Origin: Tachypleus tridentatus
Taxonomy: Eukaryota; Arthropoda; Merostomata; Xiphosura; Limulidae
Direction of reading: 5' to 3'
Assembly (NCBI RefSeq): GCF_004210375.1
Contig: NC_134835.1
Location: 74,120,447-74,184,446 of the forward strand
DNA length: 64,000 nt
Within the stretch, counting starts at the first letter, position 1. Every line of letters begins with the position of its first letter. The notes beneath the pieces are model-generated. The model did no database searches. It had not been told where the DNA came from and was given only the letters and a program-made list of their open reading frames with translations. This document shows, one piece after another, positions 20,940 to 30,078 of the stretch. The translations under genes were made by a program, and so were the position numbers.

Positions 20940-21960
20940 TAATATCATATCACATAAAAACAAATTCTAGCTCTTGCATAAAATTTGAAATATTGTCTGT
21001 TTCTCTTCTAGTGTCTTCCTTTGGTGACTGGTTTTCAACTAGACATTCTAAAGCTTCCAAAATCTTAAAGAAAGACTTCAAAATTGCTGTTGTTGCCATA
21101 GCATGTGTCTCCCATCTGGTATCAGAGGAATTTTAACACACTTTCATTTCCAAGACAAGTTTTAAGAATTTTTCACTGGCTGGTTGAGGCTGACATAAAT
21201 GTATAAAGCAAATGCATCATAGAGAAAAAATTAATTGCGACTAGACAGCAGTCAACAGCACCTCGGCCTATCAGATTTAGTGAATGGGCTGTACAGGGCA
21301 CATGTGTGGCAAACTTATTTTCTTCTAAAACTTTTTGCTGCTTACTCTTATAATAGCCAGACATGTTGGCAGCATTGTTGTAACACTGACCCCTATATTT
21401 TGAAAAATTAAGTTTGCAAACTTCACTTAAGTACTGCAATACCTGGTTTGCCATTTCATCAGTCATATGGCTTTTCAGTTCCAGAAAGGTTAAAAAGCAT
21501 TCAATAGGTTGCCCATCTTTTAAGTATCGAACACTTAACTGATTTATATGTGATATATTTTAGCTTGTCAACTGACAAGCTCTTGTAGAGCAACTTGCAT
21601 CAACATTAACACCAGAGATATCTGGAGAATTTAGAGGCAAAGTGAGATCAATTGTGGAACTTGTGCCAGTTGAGCAAGCCTGTGACACCTCAACGTCATC
21701 ATGATGTTCTGAAAGTGGACAAAGTGGTACTTGTAAGTGTGGAGCTTGGTTCAACTTCAATCTTGTCAGAGTCAGATACAGTACAAGTGACTTCTGATGG
21801 CAGAGATGAGTTTTGATTTGGAAGATCTTGTTGTGCAAGTTCAGTGAAAAAATTAGTCAGCTATCTAGTCTTGGCCACTAAATCGAAAGCCTTTTGTTGG
21901 TTTTTTTTTGCCAGTTTTTTCTTTTGTGCATCACTTAATTGAACATGTTTCATCTTGCAG
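20940..21960 (-). pseudogene. hAT-type transposase relic (ZMYM1-like)
   Basis: Minus-strand relic of a hAT-superfamily transposase resembling the ZMYM1-like proteins found in many animals. The N-terminal end at 21890-21955 reads QLSDAQKKKLAKKNQQKAFD. A Ser/Thr-rich linker follows to about 21560. The 21173-21466 frame encodes MTDEMANQVLQYLSEVCKLN, then YRGQCYNNAANMSGYYKSKQ and HVPCTAHSLNLIGRGAVDCC, the hAT core ('C.GQSYDNAANMSG', 'CAAHSLNL'). Next, 21050-21130 gives SSDTRWETHAMATTAILKSF, matching the 'SDTRWSSR' block, and 20975-21035 gives SPKEDTRRETDNISNFMQEL. Stops and frame changes interrupt the linker and the central region. The TTF zinc finger expected between linker and core was not found. 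Confidence 0.75.
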
Positions 21961-22362
21961 TCTGAAAAATACAGTAATAAAAAACACAAAAGAACATGGA
22001 TCATATATAGTTATAATGCTAAGAAAAATACTGAAATTCATAAAGAAAAATGTTGATAAGACAGTCTAACATACTAAACTTTAGGTCTACATTTGGACAA
22101 AGATTGTCAGAAAGTTATCCTAGGGCCAAGGTCCATCAGCACATAAACATGAATTCATAACTACCTTTATCGATTTGCTGCATTCTGATACGTTGAAAAC
22201 CATTTGTGACTGGCTTCAATCCATTTTAGAAAAAAAAATAGTTTTCAGCCATTGCAAAAGTTTCATTAAGGTTGTTGTATAGTGGCTGTTTGGAAGAAAC
22301 AATGTCAATGGTAATATGTAAATCCATTGTGAACCAAAACAATTTGTGCTCAACAACACATA
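21961..22362. other. Upstream region of the hAT relic; no gene recognised
   Basis: AT-rich, non-coding. It separates the N-terminal end of the ZMYM1-like relic from the shared repeat at 22363. Confidence 0.45.
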
Positions 22363-22472
22363 CTGTACTAGCCTATATACTCAGTGATCATTCTATACTG
22401 GTACACACACAAAACATATAATCAATTGTAAAATGTACTGGACATTGAACTACTAAATACTGGGTTAGGCAC
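22363..22472. repeat. Interspersed repeat shared with 6002-6101
   Basis: Includes TATACTGGTACACA, AACATATAATCAATTGTAAA, TTGAACTACTAAATACTGGG and TTAGGC, in the same order and orientation as at 6002-6101. Both copies lie upstream of a minus-strand hAT relic. Confidence 0.75.
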
Positions 22473-22534
22473 TAAAAAGACACCATTGGTGTGAGAAAAC
22501 GGTGTGATTAAAAAATGATTCAGCGTACTATTTG

Positions 22535-22765
22535 AAGGAATGAAATCAAAAGTGATATCAACACTTATGGTATTTTTTATTTGTTTACAGCAAGTTTACA
22601 GTCACTAGCTACCTAGACCACGTATTTTGTTTTATCTACCATCATGTTAGAAGCTGAACAAACACGTAATCCTGATTGACTAATGAATGAACATTCACCA
22701 TAAGTCTGTTATCAATACTATAAGTATAGCTACCAGTATGGACGCCAATTTTGATTTCATTCCTT
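22535..22765. repeat. Pair of 17-bp perfect inverted repeats (possible small element)
   Basis: AAGGAATGAAATCAAAA at 22535-22551 has its exact reverse complement at 22749-22765, about 200 bp away. This could be the ends of a MITE, but no flanking duplication was evident, so it may be coincidence or an older rearrangement. Confidence 0.45.
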
Positions 22766-23099
22766 TAGTCGCATACTCAATTTTTTTCTATTGGTCGTAC
22801 TTTTCTTCCACACGCGAGATCTTTATGGTTAGATAACTATAACACATCATTAAAGGCTATACGGAGGTAGAAAATCATAGATCAGAAGAAGGTTACAAAA
22901 AACTTTCAAAGTCGCTGATTATCTCTTTAAATACGGTAAAGTTCATCATTGAGAAGTGGAATGTGCTTCATAATAAAGTTTTCAGCGAAACAAGTAAATA
23001 ATATGTTGTAGAAACTTAGGCATTAAAAATTGAGTTTTTGGTGTAAATTAAAGGCGTTACGTCTGGCACTAGTCCAACACAATACATCACTAAGTAAAC

Positions 23100-23600
23100 A
23101 CCATCCCATCTGTCAAATATGGTGGTGATAGCATTGGGAAGTTGTCAGGATTGAGGGGAAGATGGATGGTGCAAAGTAGGGTGAATCCTAGATGAAAATC
23201 TGTTTGAGTCAGTCAAGAATCTAAAACTTGGTCAAAAATTCACATTTCAGCAGGACTATGACCCGAAACACAAGGTAAAAGTCACATTAGAGTGATTTCA
23301 AAATAATAAAGTGGATGTTTGGGAGTAGCTTAGTCAAAGTTCTGATTTTAATATGAAAGAAAATTTATGGCGAATTTTGAATACTGCAGTCCATCAACGA
23401 TCTCCAAGGAACTTGTTAGGAATGAACCAATTTTACCAGAAAGATTGGGGAGAAATTACACCACCCCATTGTGCAAGGTTGGTTGAGACCTATCTAAAAA
23501 GATAGTAATAACTTCCAAAAATGCTTCCACCAACTACCAACTTAGAGGGGCCTTAGTACTTATGATATCAACAGATTTCAATTTACATATTTTCTTTGCA
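23100..23600 (+). pseudogene. Tc1-like transposase fossil, lineage C
   Basis: Plus-strand relic of the catalytic half of a fish-type Tc1 transposase. Blocks in order: VRIEGKMDGAKYR near 23146, then KNLKLGQKFTFQQDYDPKHK (second catalytic Asp block, normally FQQDNDPKHT) near 23222-23275. Next come SDFNMKENLWRILNTAVHQR (normally SPDLNPIENLW, with the catalytic Glu position still E) and SPRNLLGMNQFYQKDWGEIT, then HCARLVETYLKR near 23475-23505. Internal stops, such as the one after 'KVTLE', rule out function. The N-terminal DNA-binding half is missing. No terminal inverted repeats were identified. Confidence 0.8.
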
Positions 23601-24165
23601 GGGTTTGCTGACATTCAACCTTTTTCATACACAACAATGTTCAGTCTGGTTCATTATAATTTTGAACAAAATAAATTACGGTTACAAACAGAATAGCAAC
23701 ATCCAATCTCTTCTTTAATGTAGTTCACATTTAGCAGAGTAATTCTCTAAGTTTGTTTAGCAAAAATTTGTAAGTAACTTGTCTTTTATGCGCCTGTCGT
23801 GGGGATTAAACCACATAATCTAGCTTTATAAGGCCTCAAGCTTACCGTTGAATCGTCAAGGGGAAACTCTCTAAGCATCTAGACATTATGAGAAACCTAG
23901 TGTTACGATGTATTGATTTGTTAGAAATATACTCGTATTATTTACTTGTGATTCTTGTGTGATAGAAATTAAAGTATACTCTTTCTTGTTTTCATATTTG
24001 AAGAAAATGTTATCAAAATTCAGAGAAATTAAAAAAAAGTTTAAAACAAATTATTAAGAAATGGAATGTGCTTTTTACTTACTGTATCCCTAAATCTGAA
24101 AATAAAACATGAGTTTTAAATATAGCACTAATTTGTGCGTATTAAAGTCTTGTTATATAAGAAAT
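23601..24165. other. No gene recognised; AT-rich spacer
   Basis: No frame with a motif. The part at 23790-23880 has a few CG dinucleotides but no recognisable repeat family. Confidence 0.45.
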
Positions 24166-24434
24166 GGCCTGGCATGGGCAGGTGGTTAAGGCACTCGACT
24201 CGTCATCCGAGGGTTGCGGGTTCGAGTCCCCGTCATACCAAACATCCTCGCCCTTTCAGCCGTGGGAGCGTTATAGGTAATTGTCAATTCCACTATTTGT
24301 TGGTAAAAGAGTAGCCAAGGGTTGGCGGTGGGTGGTGATGACTAGCTGCCTTTCCTTTAGTTTTATACTGCTAAAGTAGGGACGGCTAGCGCAGATAGCC
24401 CTCATGTAGCTTCACACGAAGTTCAAAACAAACC
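24166..24434 (+). repeat. SINE family 1 copy
   Basis: The head GGCCTGGCATGGGCAGGTGG is followed by CTCGACTCGTCATCCGAGGG and the intact B-box stretch GGTTGCGGGTTCGAGTCCCC. The body has GGTAAAAGAGTAGCCAAGGG and ACGGCTAGCGCAGATAGCCC, and the tail is AAACAAACCAAACC. This is one of the clearest full-length copies. Confidence 0.92.
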
Positions 24435-25051
24435 AAACCAATAAATAAAATACATAAAACTCAAAAATAAAGATAAAATTTTACATAAGTTTTCAAAGTT
24501 ACTTTTTACATTGGTACAAATGGGTTCAGTTTTCGTCATTTCTATAAAAAAAGGTATACAAAATTAGATTATCATTAAATAAATAAATCCTAATCGGTAT
24601 TGCATGCTTTTGAATGACCCCATCTTCCAAACCAGCATTATGTAGCACAATTTACTGTCAGGAATTCCTGCAAGGAATAAAACGGTGTGGTCGAAGTCAG
24701 CACAGTTTACTATATCACGAACATTATCGTAATCATATGATTTTGAGTGAGATAATATTCAGTACAAGTAAGAACAAAAGAAGAAAACTGCTTATATTTA
24801 ATAGCTGCAATATTTCATAGTAAATGAAATTTTCCTTCTAGTATTTTTAGACATTTTTATTTATCTTATGTGTCATTCACTATACGGCTTTGCATGCCTA
24901 CTCTTAAAATCTGCTTCTTTTATCAGAAGTTTCTGAAAACTGTATCTATTGCCTCACGATCATGCTTTGGTGTCAAGAAACTTGTTATTTATACAATTCT
25001 TCTGATGTATAAACAAGCGCAAACTTATTATTTAGTAGTTAAGTTATGATC
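24435..25051. other. No gene recognised; AT-rich spacer
   Basis: The open frame at 24614-24820 has no recognisable domain. Confidence 0.45.
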
Positions 25052-25170
25052 TGTGTGTGTGTTTTCTTACAGCAATGCCGGATCGGGCTATTTGATAAGT
25101 CCATATGATCCGTGAAGGAAGTTTGATTTTATCTCACGTTGTTGATAATTTACCGAGTGGAACGTAACAT
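25052..25170 (-). repeat. SINE family 2 copy, degenerate
   Basis: Plus-strand text GTGTGTGTTTTCTTACAGCA, then ATGCCGGATCGGGCTATTTG, is the reverse complement of the family 2 tail (TAGCC.GATGTGGCTTTGCTATAAGAAAACAC). The head region near 25130-25165 (CACGTTGTTGATAATTTACC) is strongly mutated. Confidence 0.6.
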
Positions 25171-25371
25171 GTAAGTACAACCAATGTTTTTAAGCCTATA
25201 ACAATTAATGAAGTTATACTTCACACAAAATAAGTTCAGCTTTATATTTTCGAAGCATTTTAATGGCACTATTTGTAATTCCAATATTAGATTTTCCAAT
25301 ATTTTTTAACCTTTAAGAAAAGGTTGTTCAAAATGTGTGCAACTTTATACTTTGGTAACAACGAACCTCAG

Positions 25372-25492
25372 TTTTTTTTTTTTTTTTTTTTTTTAATTTT
25401 GCGCAAAACTATATCAGGGCAATTCGCGCTAGCCATCCCTAATTTAGCAGTGGGTGGTGATAATTCGCTACCTTCTCACATGGAGAATTTGC
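25372..25492 (-). repeat. SINE family 1 fragment with poly-T (poly-A) end
   Basis: A run of about 22 T is followed by TTTTGCGCAAAACTATATCA and GGGCAATTCGCGCTAGCCAT, then CCCTAATTTAGCAGTGGGTG. This is the 3' part of family 1 on the minus strand. The tRNA head is missing, and a deletion joins the 'TTTAGCAG' and 'TGGGTGGTGAT' sections. Confidence 0.8.
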
Positions 25493-25548
25493 ACATCTGA
25501 CATATCTAAACGTTTCTTTAGTATTTGTGATCATTGTTTAACAGCATA

Positions 25549-26455
25549 CGAGGTCTGTTCAAAAAATACGCGGACTGACGTCATAAAACAAAATGTACTT
25601 TATTTAGAAGTTACAGGTCTGGGACCCTTTCAAAGTACTCTCCTCCCCAACGCACACACTTATCCCAACAGTGTTTCCACTTGTTGAAACAGTCCTGGTA
25701 CGCTTTTTTTTTAATGCCCTCCAGCTCCTTCGTCGCATTTGCCTTAATCTCGGGAATCGTCTCAAATCTTCTTCCTTTCAAGGGTCTTTTGAGTTTGGGG
25801 AACAAGAAAAAATCGCAAGGAGCAAGGTCAGGTGAGTAGGGGGGTGGGGAAGAACAGTGATCGATTGTTTGGCCAAAAACTCACGAGTTCTGAGGGCTGA
25901 ATTTCGCAGCAACGCGGTGCATCTTCAATTTTTCGGTCAAAATCTCGTAACAAGATCCAACTGATATCCCACACTCTTCAGCAAGCTCCCTGACAGTCAG
26001 ACGTCGATTTGCCCGCACCAGGGTGTTGATTTTGTCGACATGTGGGTCGTCAGTTGACGTGGAAGGACGTCCAGGACGCTCATCATCTTCAATGGACTGT
26101 CGACCATCTTTAAAACGTTCATGCCACTTGAAACATGCCGTACGCTTCATAGCAACATCACCGTAAGCCGTGTTAAGCATAGCAAAAGTTTCAGTCGCAG
26201 ATTTTTCCAAGTTCAACACAAAATTTCACAGCAAGTCGTTGCTCCTTCAGGTCATTCATTCTGAAATCCGCCAAACGAAAAAATCGCACTTCACTTAAAA
26301 CCGCGTAGCTAATACACAAATGATGATATCTGCAATCGGGAAATGGCTTCGTAATCAGCTGATCTGTGCGAACCTAGCGACATCAAGCGGATTCCCCTGG
26401 AACCAACTGGAGCCGCGCAATTCAAACAGTCCGCGTATTTTTTGAACAGCCCTCG
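25549..26455 (-). mobile_element. Mariner transposon, internally deleted
   Basis: Bounded by 28-bp terminal inverted repeats with one mismatch. The left end starts CGAGGTCTGTTCAAAAAATA at 25549. The right end is the reverse complement finishing at 26455. Each end is flanked by the dinucleotide TA (25547-25548 and 26456-26457), the target duplication typical of Tc1/mariner elements. The length of 907 bp is well below the usual ~1.3 kb. The transposase is on the minus strand and has lost its centre. The sharp ends and near-identical repeats indicate a comparatively young insertion. Confidence 0.93.
25611..26265 (-). pseudogene. Mariner transposase with frameshift and central deletion
   Basis: Cut-and-paste transposase of the mariner family, DD34D catalytic triad. 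The start codon near 26263 opens a frame MNDLKEQRLAVKFCVELGK. An extra A in the run at about 26205-26210 shifts it into the 25881-26219 frame, which encodes the two helix-turn-helix DNA-binding motifs: SATETFAMLNTAYGDVAMKR, CFKWHERFKDGRQSIEDDER, PGRPSTSTDD, RRLTVRELAEECGISVGSCY. After KMHRVAAKF the sequence jumps to the C-terminal part (TREFLAKQSITVLP-like). It then continues in another frame to YSPDLAPCDFFLFPKLKRPL, ending near 25611 with WGGEYFERVPDL. The deletion removed the region with the first two catalytic Asp residues. The third Asp (in APCD) remains. Non-functional. Confidence 0.9.
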
Positions 26456-26865
26456 TATTAAGTTATGGTAGGTTATCGTTATCTCATTTGCTTAATTAAC
26501 AGGAGTATTTTACAGAAATCATATATTAAATCTCGACTAGACAAAAAACAGCATTGTAACATTAAAGTCAATAAATCTGTTAAAGTGACAACAGTTAGAT
26601 ATTCCATCCAATTTTGAGACCATCGATATATTATATGTAGTAACCTAATATCAGATGAAGACTGTTTAATTGTGTCGCTTAGGATTATAGTTAGTCCTAA
26701 TCCGTGATCTATAATATATATGGAATGCAAATATGTAAGGTTTGTTAATATAATCTAGTAATGTCTGTTCCACTGATAACTTTACTTAGTATAAGATGGT
26801 TGGTAGAATTTATCTGAGGTATTTTTAGTGTAAAAAACTGAATCATTTGTCTTTCCTTTCTCTTT
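26456..26865. other. No gene recognised; AT-rich spacer
   Basis: The minus-strand frame at 26479-26730 has no recognisable domain. Confidence 0.45.
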
Positions 26866-27120
26866 AGTTGTTGTTTGTTACAGACGTTTGTCACAAAGCT
26901 ACACAAAAGGTTATCTATGCAAAGCTAACCCTAATTTTAAGCTGGTAGCTAATCGACAGGATCCACCACCAATTCTTGGCTTACTTTTGACTGACAAAAT
27001 ACTTGGATTTGATTGTCGCTCTTATAGTGAACCCATAGCCTTATAACTTGGGACGCATTTTTGAAGTAATGGAAGGCAAACCATCGATTCTTGGATTCAG
27101 AGTCCGAGCACACTATTCAC
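26866..27120 (-). repeat. Old SINE family 1 relative
   Basis: The minus-strand order of blocks follows family 1: tail (GTCACAAAGCTACACAAAAG), core (GCAAAGCTAACCCTAATTTT; CACCACCAATTCTTGGCTTA; TTTGACTGACAAAATACTTG), then head (AAACCATCGATTCTTGGATT, CAGAGTCCGAGCACACTA). Almost every block carries several substitutions, so this is an older copy or a sister subfamily. Confidence 0.65.
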
Positions 27121-27957
27121 AAAGTTACGCAATGTCTCAAGGATCGTATTCGTCCAGGATATCTGATGTCAGTATTTCAATAACAGGCGACTTCATATGA
27201 AAAGCTATGTTCAATTGCTTGCAAAAACATTTTGCATAACACTTAAATGCAAACTATTTAACGGTTAATCTTAGTTCTCAAAATGAATAAAGCTGATATT
27301 TTAGAAAAGGTTGCCAAAGGAAAAAAAATAATTCTGAAAACGACACTCTGATGATATTCTATTAATCGCTAGCGGTAGCTCACGCCTGTGAAGTTAAACT
27401 TCATGAATGATGTTTTGGTTTTAATAATTAATTTTCCATAATTCAACTAAGCAAAGTTCAAAAATATTGATTTTTCATATAAGGATATTTTAGAAATCTG
27501 GAAGAAAAAAACCTCTTATTATTATTTTGTTTACCACAATGAACATTTTTTGTTATGTTTGTTAGCACAAAAGTACAAACAAATTGAAAAAAAGGGAAGA
27601 ACATTTATGTGAAAAGGATGTGTATCCTCATTCATACCGATGTGGCTTTGCTGTAAGAAAACACACCAACTTAAAAAAACAAGTTTGTTTGCTGTTTGTT
27701 TTATATTTGAAACTTACTACTTCCTGTTTGTAATTTGTGTTATCTTAAACATTTTGCAAAAAAATTCAATTGTTTAATGTATTGTTCAACTATAAAAATG
27801 CTGCATAGTTATAAAAATATTTCCCTGTTATTATTGTTAATGTTCTTTGCGGTAGTTTCTGAGATCTCAGTTTTGGATTTCTACTTCACAAGCTCGATCG
27901 AAGATCAACCTTAGACAAGACAAAACAATTTTGGTGTAGTCTGAGCTGATTTCTCTC
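27121..27957. other. No gene recognised; contains a SINE family 2 tail fragment
   Basis: At 27637-27667, CCGATGTGGCTTTGCTGTAA followed by GAAAACACACC is an isolated family 2 tail. Sequence at 27533-27560 resembles 1786-1830. The remainder is AT-rich without motifs. Confidence 0.5.
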
Positions 27958-28060
27958 CCGCTGGAACAGCGGTTAGTCTATGCACTCTATGGATTTACAA
28001 CGCTAAAACCAAAGACACAGCAAATAGTCCGATGTTGTTTTGCTATAAGAAAACACGCAC
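27958..28060 (+). repeat. SINE family 2 copy
   Basis: Reads CCCGCTGGAACAGCGGTTAG, then GGATTTACAACGCTAAAACC. The B-box segment is deleted. The tail AGTCCGATGTTGTTTTGCTA with TAAGAAAACACGCAC is well kept. Confidence 0.75.
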
Positions 28061-28460
28061 TAAGCTAATTTACCAATTAATTGACCACGTTTCCATTAAT
28101 CTCAGAAAGTGTAGAATATCTATTTGTGAAAAGATGTCAATGGTTTATCCTTCTTTATAGTTGTGAGTAATTTTAATTCTTTATTAAGTAATATACGGAT
28201 TTAATGATTATAAAAATGAATGAAATGAACTATTCTCAAAATATAATTATAGTGAGTAGGTTAAATGAGCAGACGTTTGTTTCTCCAACAGACCATTTAT
28301 GAGTGAATCATTTTATTTTGTAATGAGTTTATATTACTAGGTAATGTCTCAGACTTATCTAATATTCGTTATAGATCTTGGCTGTAGAGGTGTATGCTGC
28401 TATTGAAAAACAAATTATGCTCATTTTGCAATTATTTTACTTATAATTTTGCAAACTCTA

Positions 28461-28595
28461 TTAACACTCCTACGAAAAGTGGGGCCTAATAGGCCCCAGA
28501 GCAACTTGAAAGGTTATTAATATTAGGCTAATAATTTTGTATTTAAATGAAATTGCCATTTAAATCCATTAATGAATGGATTAACGAGATTCCCA

Positions 28596-28630
<35 letters not shown>

Positions 28631-28685
28631 GGTGAACGGGCTTGGAGAAATCAGGACTAGAAACGTCTTTTCGTAGGAGTGTTAA
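28461..28685. mobile_element. TTAA-flanked terminal-inverted-repeat element carrying 28S rRNA sequence
   Basis: A perfect 19-bp inverted repeat, 28461-28479 and 28667-28685, begins and ends with TTAA. Read as a piggyBac-type insertion, TTAA (28461-28464 and 28682-28685) is the duplicated target. The element itself is then 28465-28681 (217 bp) with perfect 15-bp ends CACTCCTACGAAAAG. Inside are a 17-bp palindrome (28481-28497, GGGGCCTA-A-TAGGCCCC), a 9-bp-arm hairpin (28541-28565) and an 8-bp-arm hairpin (28563-28582). A stretch of large-subunit rRNA sequence follows (28572-28654). There is no transposase, so it would be non-autonomous. Perfect termini suggest recent activity. Because TTAA is self-complementary, it cannot be separated from the inverted repeat by sequence alone, so the superfamily assignment is an inference. 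Confidence 0.75.
28572..28654 (+). pseudogene. Fragment of 28S rRNA (R1/R2 target zone)
   Basis: About 83 nt match the highly conserved eukaryotic 28S region that contains the R1 insertion site. It begins ATGAATGGATTAACGAG, then ATTCCCACTGTCCCTATCTA, CTATCTAGCGAAACCACAGC, and ends near GAACGGGCTTGG and ATCAG. Against the remembered consensus the differences cluster at CCAAGGGAAC (here CCAGGTGAAC) and near GGCAGAATCAG (here GGAGAAATCAG). The flanks are not rRNA, so this is a captured or transposed fragment and not part of an rDNA unit. Confidence 0.9.
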
Positions 28686-28704
28686 CAGGTAATTTATACG
28701 GAAG

Positions 28705-28843
28705 GTATAATATGTTTGGATAGGTACTCCTATTGAATGTTAATTTATATATATATTTTTTAGAAAAAGGTGTAATATGTTTGGGTACGTACGCTATTGG
28801 AAGATAAATTGTTAAACAAAACGAGTAATATGTTTGGGTAGAT
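28705..28843. repeat. Motif repeated three times (GTAATATGTTTGGGTA)
   Basis: GTATAATATGTTTGGATAGG at 28705, GTGTAATATGTTTGGGTACG at 28770 and GAGTAATATGTTTGGGTAGA at 28823. Copies are spaced 65 and 53 bp apart, with partly similar sequence between them. It lies just outside the 28S-carrying element. Confidence 0.6.
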
Positions 28844-29239
28844 GAGAAAATTAATAACACTATGTAACACAAATATTTTTCCTGGATAGTATGTTTTACT
28901 TCTCAATTGCTTATGCTGTAAAAGTACAGAAAATGGCCATTATTCCCTTCAAACTTTGCTTTTGTGAACTGGATAATGAAATTTAGAAATTCACCTATTT
29001 TCTGTGTAGAAACGGGCAAATTTGCACATTTTAATTTACATAAGATCTGAATAAAACAACATATGAATCAAGATTTACATGTATTTATACTAAAGTTATA
29101 CAAAAATGTTTAGAAGTGAGTATTTTTTCGAGATTTGCGACTGTAATGTAAATCACTTTCAAGTATCAGTCCCGAAATATAGTCTCTCATCATGTTTTCG
29201 TTATACACTCCTCGGTAGCGGCGTTCAAAGTCCAGTATA
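28844..29239. other. No gene recognised; spacer before a Tc1 relic
   Basis: The plus-strand frame at 29106-29528 crosses the Tc1 terminal repeat at 29240 and has no domain, so it is fortuitous. Confidence 0.5.
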
Positions 29240-29986
29240 CAGTCATGTGAAAAGGTTAGGACCCCCTATAAAACCCTGTGTATTTTTGAAACATTTTTGG
29301 ATATATAGATATTTAATCTCAATTTTAATAATACTGAGAGATTATAGGAATATAACTAAACAATTAAAAGTGAAGAAAAGACTTTTCAAGATCTTCTGTA
29401 AATGTAATTCTACCAAAATGCACACTCGAAATGAAGGAAAAGTTAGGACACTCTACCCCCTAATAGCTAGTGGTAACCCCTTTGGCTCAAATAAGTGCAG
29501 TGAGACGCTTCTTGTAGCCATCTACTAGTCTCTGATATCGGTTTGAACCATTCCTCAATGCAGAATTTTTTCAGCTATCAGATATTTGAGGGTTTTCTTG
29601 CATGTACAGCCCGTTTCAAGTCACCACACAGCATCTCAATGGGATTAAGATATGTGCTTTGACTCGACCATTCCAGGACTCTCCATTTCTTAGTTTTCAG
29701 CCAGTCCTTGGTGGATTTACTGGTATTTTTTGGGTCATTGTCATGTTACGGGGTCTAGTTCCCTCTTCAATTTTAATTTTCTCACAGATGGTCTCACATG
29801 ATCCTCAAGCACCCTGTGATACACAGTAGAATTTATGGTTGATTCTATGATTGTGAGCTGTCCAGGTTCTGCTGCAGCTAAGTAGCCCCAAACCATGACA
29901 CTTCCTCATCCATGCTTCACAGTTGGTATGAGATTCTTTCCCTTGAATGCTGTATTTGGTTTACGCCAAACATGTCCGGTGTTTTA
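29240..29986 (-). pseudogene. Tc1-like transposon, lineage D: one terminal repeat and catalytic half of transposase
   Basis: The terminal repeat begins CAGTCATGTGAAAAGGTTAG at 29240, directly after TA, as in a known fish/frog-type Tc1 lineage (from memory 'CAGTCATGTGAAAAAGTTAGG'). The minus-strand coding relic runs from 29986 toward 29450: VWRKPNTAFKGKNLIPTVKH, then a stop inside the 'KHGGGSVMVWG' block, GSVMVWGYLAAAEPGQL, and a damaged stretch. It continues with [20 protein letters not shown] (second catalytic Asp), [20 protein letters not shown] (catalytic Glu kept) and [10 protein letters not shown]. The last block is a degraded 'LIRAKGVTTSY'. Homology stops abruptly near 29986. The N-terminal half and the other terminal repeat are missing. 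Confidence 0.88.
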
Positions 29987-30000
29987 CATCGTGTTATATG

Positions 30001-30078
30001 CTGAAGCCACCAATGGGAATCGACCCCCTAATTTTTGCGTTGTAAAATCGTAGTCATACAGCAGTACTAGGGGGGGGA
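30001..30078 (-). repeat. SINE family 2 head fragment
   Basis: Plus-strand CCACCAATGGGAATCGACCC, then CCTAATTTTTGCGTTGTAAA and ATCGTAG, is the reverse complement of the family 2 head (GGATTTACAACGCTAAAATC..GGTTCGATTCCC..GGTGG). It is followed by a run of G (30069-30078). The family tail is absent. Confidence 0.7.

Noticed and set aside
28572..28654. Functional 28S rRNA gene or rDNA unit
   Set aside because: Only about 83 nt match, with clustered differences, and neither flank is rRNA.
29106..29829. Plus-strand frames at 29106-29528 and 29602-29829
   Set aside because: They are antisense to the recognisable Tc1 transposase relic on the minus strand.
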